Part shown: one piece after another, positions 34,154 to 41,261 of the stretch
Layout of the letters: every line of letters begins with the position of its first letter
Numbering within the stretch: the first letter of the stretch is position 1
DNA from: Microbispora amethystogenes
GTDB taxonomy: Bacteria; Actinomycetota; Actinomycetes; Streptosporangiales; Streptosporangiaceae
Direction: 5' to 3'
NCBI RefSeq assembly: GCF_016863015.1
Contig: NZ_BOOB01000050.1
Location: forward strand, 43,227 to 107,226
Length of the DNA: 64,000 nucleotides
Notes under the pieces: generated by a model
Database searches by the model: none
What the model was told of the DNA's origin: nothing
The model's input: only the letters and a program-made list of their open reading frames with translations
Program-made: the position numbers and the translations under genes

Positions 34154-35551
34154 TCACACGTCGGCGACCGCGTCGCTCTGCCGTACCGCCCGCGTCCCGG
34201 CGTCGTCCTCGGCGGGCCGCCGCCACATGTGCCGCAGGACGCGCGTCACGTTGGCGGGCCGCAGGAGGGCCTGCGGGGGGTCGATGAGCCCGGCCGCCCG
34301 GATGAAGGCGTCGCCGAGCCGCGCGTCGTGCACCGCCGCGCTCTGCAGGCGGGCCACGTACGCGTTCGCGAGCCGGGTCCGCGGCGTGCGCCGCCCCTCG
34401 ACACCCGGGTAGCCGAGGTCGGCCCCGGCGGAGAACTCCCACGGCCCGCGCACGTTCGCGGCGACGTCGCGGAAGAACGCCGCGGGCCGGGGCAGCCGGC
34501 CGGAGGCGAGGTGCCGCCGCAGCGTCAGCGACTCCAGCGCCGTGACGGTCATCCCCTGGGCGTAGAGGGGGTTGAAGCTGCACACCGCGTCGCCCATGAC
34601 GAGCAGGCGCTCGGGGAAGCGGCCGAGGCGCTCGTAGTGCCGCCAGACGCTCGCCGGGAACCGGAACGACACCGGGTCGTCCAGCGGTTCGGCGTCCCGG
34701 ATCGCCTCGTAGATCTCGGGCACCGGAAGCGACCGCGCGAAGGCCTCGAACCCCTCGGGGTCGGCCGGCGGGTGGTCGCCCAGCATCCCGGTGAGCGACA
34801 GTTCGATCCGCCCGCCGTAGCCGGGGAGCTTGTAGAAGAACGCGCCGCGCGGATGATCCGGCGTCGGGGCCGGGATGATCGCCAGGTCGTCGCCGAACGG
34901 GTCGGAACGCAGCCGGTAGTGGCGGGTGGTGTAGGCCAGCCCGATCGTGACCCGTTCCTCCTCCGGCCGGGCGTAGCCCAGGTCGGCCAGCCACGCCGGG
35001 GTGCGCGACCCCCGGCCGGTGGCGTCGATCACGAGGTCGGCGTCCAGCACCTCCTCCCGCGAGCCCTCCGTCCGCCGCTGGATCCGGGCTCCGGTCACCG
35101 TGTCCCCGTCAGGCGTCGTCGCCAGTCCGGCGACGTCGTATCCCTCCATGAAGACCACGTTGGGGATGTTCTGTACCCGCCGGCGGACATGGTGCTCCAG
35201 GACCGGCCGGGTGGCGGGTACGGAGACGAGCCCTGACCGGGACGGCTTGAGCCTCCGCCCGTTGACGTACCAGCGGATGTCGCCGTTGAAGTCGCCCGGT
35301 TCGACGCCCGCCGCGCGCATCTGCTCGGTCAGGCCGGGAAAGTGCCCTTCCAGAATCTGGTGGCCGCGCGCGACGAGGCCGTGCGCGTGGCGGCCGTGCG
35401 GCACGCCCCGCCGGGGGCCGGTGACGTCCGTCAGGTCGTCCCGGTCCACGATCACGACCTCGGCGAACGCGTCGGCGAGCACCCTGGCCGCCAGCAGGCC
35501 GCACATGCTCCCGCCCAGCAGCACCACTCGGTCCGCGACCCGGTTGCCCAT
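34154..35551 (-). CDS. FAD-dependent monooxygenase/oxidoreductase (PHBH-like fold)
   Basis: A 465-residue single-component flavoprotein. The N-terminal dinucleotide fold has VVLLGGSMCGLLAARVLADA, a modified GxGxxG. The internal DLVIDATGRGSRTPAWL matches the DG motif region, and LLVMGDAVCSFNPLYAQGMT is the second FAD motif typical of aromatic hydroxylases and squalene-epoxidase-like enzymes. I start at the ATG at 35551, nine nt after GAGGAG; an in-frame ATG lies 9 bp upstream. It is in line with the epoxide hydrolase gene and could supply the epoxide or another oxygenation. That pairing is inferred from adjacency only. Confidence 0.87.
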   Translation of the reverse strand: MGNRVADRVVLLGGSMCGLLAARVLADAFAEVVIVDRDDLTDVTGPRRGVPHGRHAHGLVARGHQILEGHFPGLTEQMRAAGVEPGDFNGDIRWYVNGRRLKPSRSGLVSVPATRPVLEHHVRRRVQNIPNVVFMEGYDVAGLATTPDGDTVTGARIQRRTEGSREEVLDADLVIDATGRGSRTPAWLADLGYARPEEERVTIGLAYTTRHYRLRSDPFGDDLAIIPAPTPDHPRGAFFYKLPGYGGRIELSLTGMLGDHPPADPEGFEAFARSLPVPEIYEAIRDAEPLDDPVSFRFPASVWRHYERLGRFPERLLVMGDAVCSFNPLYAQGMTVTALESLTLRRHLASGRLPRPAAFFRDVAANVRGPWEFSAGADLGYPGVEGRRTPRTRLANAYVARLQSAAVHDARLGDAFIRAAGLIDPPQALLRPANVTRVLRHMWRRPAEDDAGTRAVRQSDAVADV

Positions 35552-35963
35552 TGCGGTCATCTCCTCGAACGCTCGATAAGGAAAAGGGCCTGTCTCCGCG
35601 CGGCGCCGTTTTCGTGCGGCGCCGTTTTCGTGCGGCACTGTTTCCGCGGCGCTTTCCGCAGGACGCCGCGCGTGGAAAGCCGCGGCGCCGTACGGCGACC
35701 GGCCCGGGTCGCCGGACGCCTTCGGGCGAGCCGGCGCACCGCCACCATGAATGCTTCTCCAGCGGCCGGCGCGAGGGCTTCTCATCGATTGCGCTGTGAG
35801 TGCAATCCAGAAGAAGCGCCGCGAGAAACGAATGGGCGAGGGTCGGATATGCGACCGCGCCGCCACCGCCCACATGCGGGTTCCGGCGGCGTGGCCCGGC
35901 CAGGACGTCGACGACCCCGGCGGTGCGCGGCACAGTCGGGGCTGCCTTCACGAGGAGCGCTCC
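35552..35963. promoter_or_regulatory. Divergent gap between two monooxygenase genes with 16-bp repeats
   Basis: The 412-bp region holds promoters for both divergent oxygenase genes. At 35600-35647 three tandem copies of GCGGCGCCGTTTTCGT occur, the third degenerate. No gene was recognised; the longer in-frame extension of the right-hand gene lacks family similarity. Confidence 0.6.
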
Positions 35964-37148
35964 ATGGACATCGCAACAGCACCGACGAGGGACGAACTGG
36001 TTCGTCGCGCCTCGGAACTGGTGCCGCTGCTCCAGAAGCACGCGAGCTGGGCGGAGGAGAACAGACGGCTGCCCGACGAGGTCGTCGAGGCGATCGAGGA
36101 CGCCGGCCTGCTCCGGCTGCGCGTGCCCGCCCGGTACGGCGGCTACGAGTGCGACACGCGCACCGTCGTCGACGTCGTGACCGAGCTGGCGCGGGGAGAC
36201 GCGTCCACCGGCTGGACCTTCGCGGTCTGGTCGATCTGCTCCTGGCTGACCGGCCTGTTCCCCGACGAGGTCCAGGACGAGGTCTTCGCCACCCCCGACG
36301 TGCGGGTGTCCGGGCTGCTCAGCCCGGGCGGCGCCGCGACCCCCGCCGACGGCGGCCTCACGGTGAACGGCAGATGGGCCTTCAACACCGGTGCGCTGCA
36401 CAGCCAGTGGAACTCGATCGTCGCGATGGCGCCCACCCCGGACGGCGCCGGTCAGTGGCCGGTCCTGGCCCTGGTCCCGGTGTCCGACCTGGAGATCGTC
36501 GACGACTGGCACACCTCCGGGCTCCGGGCGTCCGGCAGCGTGACGACCGTGGCCAGGGACCTGTTCGTGCCGATGCGGCGGGTCCTGCCGATGGGCCCGG
36601 TGCTGCAGGAGCACTACGCGTCCGAGCGGAACGCCGCGACGCCCGTCTACCGCACGCCGATGCTGCCGACCGCCGCCACCTCCACCGTCGGCACCGTGCT
36701 CGGCCTCGCCCGGGCCGCGCGGGAGGTCTTCTTCGAGCGGCTCCCCGGACGGAAGATCACCTACACCGCCTACGAGAGCCAGCGTGAGGCGCCGATCACC
36801 CATCTGAAGGTGGCCAAGGCCGCCGCGCTGATCGACGAGGCCGAGTTCCACGCCCACCGCGCGGCCGCGCTGCTGGACCACAAGAGCGCCGCGGGGGAGG
36901 AGTGGGAGATCGAGGAGCGGGCCCGCATCCGGCTCGACCTGGGCTGCGCCTACGAGCGGGCCAAGGAGGCCGTGGACGTCTACAACTCCGCGAGCGGGGC
37001 CTCCTCCGTCTACACCTCGGTGCCGATGCAGCGGATCGCGCGGGACGTCCAGACGCTCAACCTGCACGCCATCCTGCACCCCGACACCAACTACGAGCTG
37101 TACGGGCGTGTCCTGTGCGGGCTCGAACCGAACACGCTCTACATCTGA
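35964..37148 (+). CDS. Class D flavin-dependent monooxygenase (acyl-CoA dehydrogenase fold)
   Basis: A 394-residue two-component-type oxygenase. It has the helical N-domain (LPDEVVEAIEDAGLLRLRVPARYGG near residue 36), the ARGDASTGWTFAVWSICSW segment near residue 80 and the beta-domain end GLRASGSVTTVARDLFVP. Such enzymes use free reduced flavin, so the flavin reductase at 23919 is an obvious partner. The start ATG follows a GAGGAGCG ribosome site. It resembles antibiotic-pathway hydroxylases more than true acyl-CoA dehydrogenases because the catalytic glutamate region is not conserved; that judgement is by eye. The substrate is unknown. Confidence 0.85.
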   Translation: MDIATAPTRDELVRRASELVPLLQKHASWAEENRRLPDEVVEAIEDAGLLRLRVPARYGGYECDTRTVVDVVTELARGDASTGWTFAVWSICSWLTGLFPDEVQDEVFATPDVRVSGLLSPGGAATPADGGLTVNGRWAFNTGALHSQWNSIVAMAPTPDGAGQWPVLALVPVSDLEIVDDWHTSGLRASGSVTTVARDLFVPMRRVLPMGPVLQEHYASERNAATPVYRTPMLPTAATSTVGTVLGLARAAREVFFERLPGRKITYTAYESQREAPITHLKVAKAAALIDEAEFHAHRAAALLDHKSAAGEEWEIEERARIRLDLGCAYERAKEAVDVYNSASGASSVYTSVPMQRIARDVQTLNLHAILHPDTNYELYGRVLCGLEPNTLYI

Positions 37149-37295
37149 TCCGCACTCCCCGCGGGCCCGGCGTCCGGCCGATCCCGGCCCGCCCGGGAGC
37201 CCGCGGGGCCGTCCCGGCGGCGGGAGGCCCATGAGCCGCAGGCCCACGAGGCGGCCAGGTGGGCGACGCGCCGATGCCGACAGGAGGAACCGACG

Positions 37296-38039
37296 GTGAT
37301 TCCGGACACGGAGAGGACGGCGCCGCGGGCGACGCCGGTCCGGCGGCCGGAGGGGCGGCCCGGCGGCCGCCCGGCCGCCCCCGCGGCGCGGCGGCCCCGC
37401 GCCTGGTGGCGCAGGCCGTGGATCATCCCGCTGGGGATCGTGGTCGCGGCCTTCCTCGCCTACGAGCTGCCGCCGTACCTGACGCTGGACCCGGCCCGGG
37501 CCCGGGTCGTCCTGCCCGCGGGCTTTCCGCCGAAGTACGCCGTGCTGATCGGGCACATCGTCTTCGGCACCGTCGCGCAGGTGACGATCTTCCTGCAGAT
37601 GTGGCCGTGGCTGCGCCGGCGCCATCCGGCGGTCCACCGGTGGTCCGGACGCGTGTACGTCTTCGCCGGCGCGATCCCGAGCGCGGTGGCGGCGGTCGTC
37701 ATGCTGCCGTTCACGCCCGTGCCCGGCCGCGTCGGCGTCTCCACGGCGGCCGTCCTCTGGCTGGTCACGACGGTGATGGGGTATCTCATGGCACGGCGCC
37801 GCCGGTTCGCCGAGCACCGCCGCTGGATGCTCTACAACTTCGCGATCGTGGCCGGCGTCAACTACACGGGCCTGGCCGTCGTGGTGGTGGGAACCCACCT
37901 GCCGGTCGCCGTCGACCCGGTCTACCTCATCGAGGCCGCCCGCTGGCTGGGCTGGGTCGTGAACCTCGTCGTCGTGCAGTGGTGGCTCGACCGGAGGCGC
38001 ACCCGCCCCGCCGCCGGGTTCGCCGGGCTCGCCGGGTGA
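37296..38039 (+). CDS. DUF2306 family membrane protein
   Basis: A 247-residue integral membrane protein with about six helices starting near residues 44, 80, 115, 145, 175 and 210. HIVFGTVAQVTIFLQMWPWLRRRHPAVHRWSGRVYV contains the histidine-rich signature of the DUF2306 group. The GTG start has AGGAGGAACCGACG in front. It follows the class D oxygenase by 147 bp in the same direction. Function of the family is unknown; heme or quinone binding has been suggested only from conserved histidines. Confidence 0.8.
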   Translation: MIPDTERTAPRATPVRRPEGRPGGRPAAPAARRPRAWWRRPWIIPLGIVVAAFLAYELPPYLTLDPARARVVLPAGFPPKYAVLIGHIVFGTVAQVTIFLQMWPWLRRRHPAVHRWSGRVYVFAGAIPSAVAAVVMLPFTPVPGRVGVSTAAVLWLVTTVMGYLMARRRRFAEHRRWMLYNFAIVAGVNYTGLAVVVVGTHLPVAVDPVYLIEAARWLGWVVNLVVVQWWLDRRRTRPAAGFAGLAG

Positions 38040-38064
38040 GTTCCACGAAGTGACGTCTCATGGA

Positions 38065-38090
38065 GTGCATGAAGTGAGTGCATGAAGTGA
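38065..38090. repeat. Perfect 13-bp tandem duplication
   Basis: GTGCATGAAGTGA occurs twice without a gap, just before the terminator hairpin. It lies in the convergent gap, so no regulatory role is evident. Confidence 0.85.
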
Positions 38091-38095
38091 CGGAG

Positions 38096-38133
38096 AAGGG
38101 CGGAGGCGCCGGGTGACCGGCGCCTCCGCCCTT
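38096..38133. terminator. Bidirectional terminator with 17-bp stem
   Basis: Perfect arms AAGGGCGGAGGCGCCGG and complement surround a GTGA loop. It separates the convergent DUF2306 and SgcJ-like genes. Confidence 0.92.
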
Positions 38134-38174
38134 CCTCGTGTCCGGCTGTGTCCGGCCGTGTCTCAGCCGGCGGA

Positions 38175-38648
38175 TCAGCCGGCCGTGTCGGGGAGCGGGA
38201 CCGCGGCGCCCAGCGGCGTGTTGACGTAGCCGCTGATGGCCCACTGCCCGTCCCGCCTGGTGAAGAGCCACATTCCCCTGATGGCGTCCTCCGCCGTGAC
38301 CTCGGCCGACCCCGGCCGGTAGGCCCCGCCCTGCGAGACCAGCACGATCACGTCGGCGGCGGCGTACCTGAGCTCCAGGGGGACACCGGCCACCCGGGTG
38401 CCCTTCCACTTCCCCGCGAAGGCGGCGTCCATGTAGTCACTGATCGCGGCGCGGCCCTTGAGGTAGGTGACGCCGGGCAGGATCAGGGTGGCGTCGTCGG
38501 TGTAGAGCTTCGCCATGGTCTCGGCGTCGTGCCCGGCCCACGCGCCGGACAGGGACCGCATCACCGAGAGCACGGCCGCCGCGTCGTCCTGACTCACGGT
38601 CACGGCCGGTGCCGCGGGGGTCCCGGCTGTGGGGCGTGTACTGGTCAT
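38175..38648 (-). CDS. SgcJ/EcaC-family NTF2-like protein
   Basis: A 157-residue NTF2/SnoaL-fold protein. AVLSVMRSLSGAWAGHDAETMAKLYTDDATLILPG near residue 25 and the C-terminal WAISGYVNTPLG are typical of the SgcJ/EcaC group. SgcJ is an NTF2-like protein conserved among nine-membered enediyne pathways and required for C-1027 production, with a role in early polyketide processing that is not fully defined. The ATG at 38648 has an AAAGGGAA ribosome site. This is one more indicator of a nine-membered core. Confidence 0.88.
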   Translation of the reverse strand: MTSTRPTAGTPAAPAVTVSQDDAAAVLSVMRSLSGAWAGHDAETMAKLYTDDATLILPGVTYLKGRAAISDYMDAAFAGKWKGTRVAGVPLELRYAAADVIVLVSQGGAYRPGSAEVTAEDAIRGMWLFTRRDGQWAISGYVNTPLGAAVPLPDTAG

Positions 38649-38913
38649 CGCTGTTCCCTTTCGCCTTTCTGCGCGAGCGGCCGGTCGGCGCCGGGCCGGT
38701 CCGGCCACGCGGAAAACGCCCGGAAATGAATTCCCGCGTTCTCGCATCGTTCCATCAGTGCGTACCGGCCCGCATATCCGAGAATGCGGAGCCGCGAATT
38801 CCGGCGTTTCACCTGCCTGTTTCTGTGCGCAATTCAGGAGATGCCCGGCCCGGCCGGAAAAAGCGACGATACGGCGAGGACGGCGAAAACGACGAGCGAG
38901 GAGGGGAGAGGCG

Positions 38914-40575
38914 GTGGCGACTCCGCGGACTGAATTCCTCCCGGTGGCGGTGCCCCGTCAGGGCGGCGGGAGCCGGGACGGACGCCCTCCCGCCGGCGGG
39001 AGGGCGCCCGAGCCGGCGGACCAGGCGCGGCCGATGCCCGTGCTCCGCGAGGAGCACGGGCGGCTGAGGCGGCGCATCCTGGCCGGGCGGCGCGAACAGG
39101 TCGACCGGCAGCACTCCCTCGGCAAGCGCACGGCACGTGAACGGCTGGACCTCCTGCTCGACGAGGGGTCGTTCGTGGAGGTCGACATCTACCGGCGGCA
39201 CCGGGCCCACACCCTGGGCATGGCCGAGCAGCGCCCGCACACCGACGGCGTCGTGGCGGGCTCCGGGACGATCGGCGGCCGCCGGGTCTTCGTCTACGCC
39301 CAGGACTTCACCGTCTTCGGCGGCTCGCTCGGCGAGGCGCACGCGGAGAAGATCCACAAGGTGATGGACCTGGCCGTCGAGAACGGCGCGCCGCTCATCG
39401 GGATCAACGACAGCGGCGGGGCGCGCATCCAGGAAGGGGTCATGTCCCTCGACGGCTACGGCGGCATCTTCCGCCGCAACGTGCAGGCGTCGGGGGTCGT
39501 GCCGCAGATCAGCGTCATCCTCGGGCCCTGCGCCGGGGGAGCGGCCTACTCCCCGGCGCTCGCCGACTTCACCTTCATGGTGCGCGACGTCGCGCGGATG
39601 TACCTCACCGGCCCCGACGTCGTACGGGCCGTCACCGGGCAGGAGGTGGGCCACGACGAACTCGGCGGCGCCGACGTCCACGGCAGGCGCACGGGGGTGG
39701 CCGCGTTCGTCCACGACGACGAGGAGAGCTGCCTGGAGGACGTGCGTTACCTGGTCTCGCTGCTGCCGGGCAACAACATGGAACCCTCGCCGGCCCTGCC
39801 GCCGTGCGGCGCGACGACGGACGTGCGCCCGCGGCTCCCGGAGATCGTGCCCGTGGAGGCGAGCAAGCCGTACGACATGCGCACGGTGCTCGCCGAGATC
39901 GTGGACGACGGGGAGTTCCTGGAGGTGTACGAGGGCTGGGCGCGGAACGTCGTCTGCGCCCTGGGCCGCGTCGACGGGGAGGTGGTCGGAGCCGTCGGCA
40001 ACCAGCCGATGGTGCTGGCCGGGGTGCTCGACGCGGACGCCGCCCAGAAGGCGGCCCGGTTCGTGCGCTTCTGCGACGCCTTCGGGATCCCGCTCGTGAC
40101 GCTGGTCGACGTGCCGGGCTTCCTGCCGGGAACCGACCAGGAGCACGCGGGGATCATCCGGCACGGCGCCAAGCTCCTGTACGCCTACTGCGAGGCGACG
40201 GTGCCGCGCGTCCAGGTGATCGTGCGCAAGGCGTACGGCGGGGCGTACATCGTGATGGACTCGCGGTCCATCGGCGGCGACCTCTCGCTCGCCTGGCCCA
40301 CCAACGAGATCGCGGTGATGGGGGCCGAGGGCGCCGTGAACGTCATCCACCGCAGGGAACTGGCCGCCGCCAACGATCCCGACGGGCTGCGGTCCGAGCT
40401 CGTCGCGGAATACACGGCGCAGCTCATGCATCCGTACTTCGCGGCGGAGCGCGGGCTGGTCGACGACGTGATCGATCCGGCGGACACCCGGGCGGCGGTC
40501 GCGCGGGGGCTCGCGATGCTGCGCAACAAGCGCCGGCAGCCGCCTCCCCGCAAGCACGGCAACATCCCCCTCTGA
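38914..40575 (+). CDS. Acyl-CoA carboxylase carboxyltransferase (beta) subunit
   Basis: A 553-residue carboxyltransferase of the PccB/AccD5 type, with the biotin-binding half (INDSGGARIQEGVMSLDGYG, then GPCAGGAAYSPALADF) and the acyl-CoA half (VDVPGFLPGTDQEHAGIIRHGAKLL). It would make malonyl-CoA or methylmalonyl-CoA with a biotinylated alpha subunit encoded elsewhere. GTG 38914 has a GAGGGGAGAGGC leader; ATG 39031 would remove an atypical Gly/Pro/Arg-rich 39-residue extension and is a plausible alternative. Placed at the cluster edge, it may boost malonyl-CoA for PksE, but a housekeeping role is equally possible. Confidence 0.93.
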   Translation: MATPRTEFLPVAVPRQGGGSRDGRPPAGGRAPEPADQARPMPVLREEHGRLRRRILAGRREQVDRQHSLGKRTARERLDLLLDEGSFVEVDIYRRHRAHTLGMAEQRPHTDGVVAGSGTIGGRRVFVYAQDFTVFGGSLGEAHAEKIHKVMDLAVENGAPLIGINDSGGARIQEGVMSLDGYGGIFRRNVQASGVVPQISVILGPCAGGAAYSPALADFTFMVRDVARMYLTGPDVVRAVTGQEVGHDELGGADVHGRRTGVAAFVHDDEESCLEDVRYLVSLLPGNNMEPSPALPPCGATTDVRPRLPEIVPVEASKPYDMRTVLAEIVDDGEFLEVYEGWARNVVCALGRVDGEVVGAVGNQPMVLAGVLDADAAQKAARFVRFCDAFGIPLVTLVDVPGFLPGTDQEHAGIIRHGAKLLYAYCEATVPRVQVIVRKAYGGAYIVMDSRSIGGDLSLAWPTNEIAVMGAEGAVNVIHRRELAAANDPDGLRSELVAEYTAQLMHPYFAAERGLVDDVIDPADTRAAVARGLAMLRNKRRQPPPRKHGNIPL

Positions 40576-40687
40576 GGACGCGCCGTGAGGACGCGCCGGT
40601 GAGGGCCCGGGAGTGAGAGCGTTCCACCGCCGCCGGGGTCCGGCGGCGATTCCCCGGGCGGGTCCCGCCGCCGCTACCGTTGCAGGG

Positions 40688-41161
40688 GTGGAGGAGATAG
40701 ATCGCCGCATCGTCACGCTGCTGGCGGCGGACGGCCGGATGAGCTTCACCGATCTGGCCAAGGAGACCGGGCTGTCGGTCTCCGCCGTTCACCAGCGCGT
40801 ACGCAGGCTCGAAAAGCGCGGAGTGATCCGTGGATACGCCGCGCTCGTCGACTACGACGAGATCGGTCTGCCCCTGACGGCGTTCGTCTCGATCAAGCCG
40901 AACGACCCCTCCGCGCCGGACGACGCCCCGGTGCGGCTCAGCCATCTGACCGCGATCGAGGCCTGCCACAGCGTCGCGGGGGATGAAAGTTACATCCTCA
41001 AGGTCCGCGTCGCCTCGCCGCTCGCCCTGGAGGAACTGCTCCAGCAGATCCGCGCCTCCGCGAACGTCAGCACCCGCACGACGGTCGTCCTCAGCACGCC
41101 GTACGACTACCGCTCCCCGGTGCTCGGAAGGGAACCGGACGTGGGCGCCGCCGAGGGGTGA
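40688..41161 (+). CDS. Lrp/AsnC-family transcriptional regulator
   Basis: A 157-residue regulator with an N-terminal helix-turn-helix (MSFTDLAKETGLSVSAVHQRVRRLEKRGVIRGY) and a C-terminal RAM-type ligand domain. GTG 40688 is the family start. TACCGT lies about 8 bp upstream and could be a -10 element, so the mRNA may be leaderless. It follows the carboxylase by 112 bp and may respond to an amino acid or keto acid. It probably marks the right border of the cluster. Confidence 0.88.
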   Translation: MEEIDRRIVTLLAADGRMSFTDLAKETGLSVSAVHQRVRRLEKRGVIRGYAALVDYDEIGLPLTAFVSIKPNDPSAPDDAPVRLSHLTAIEACHSVAGDESYILKVRVASPLALEELLQQIRASANVSTRTTVVLSTPYDYRSPVLGREPDVGAAEG

Positions 41162-41261
41162 CCTGCCAAAGCGGGCAAACGTCCCACCAGGGGACGCATA
41201 TGTGACTTCGTCACGCCCGATGATGGGGAAGGGCGGGACGGCACGTAGAATCTGGCGGCCT
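41162..41261 (+). promoter_or_regulatory. helD promoter region with two inverted repeats
   Basis: TAGAAT at 41246-41251 is a good -10 hexamer that would place the start only a few nt before the helD ATG. Upstream are two short inverted repeats, GTCCC-5-GGGAC (41181-41195) and GTGAC-3-GTCAC (41202-41214), which may be operator sites. Confidence 0.55.

Noticed and set aside
35964..37148. Ordinary fatty-acid acyl-CoA dehydrogenase
   Set aside because: The fold is shared, but there are no beta-oxidation neighbours, the cluster contains a flavin reductase and the sequence resembles antibiotic hydroxylases. Not fully excluded.
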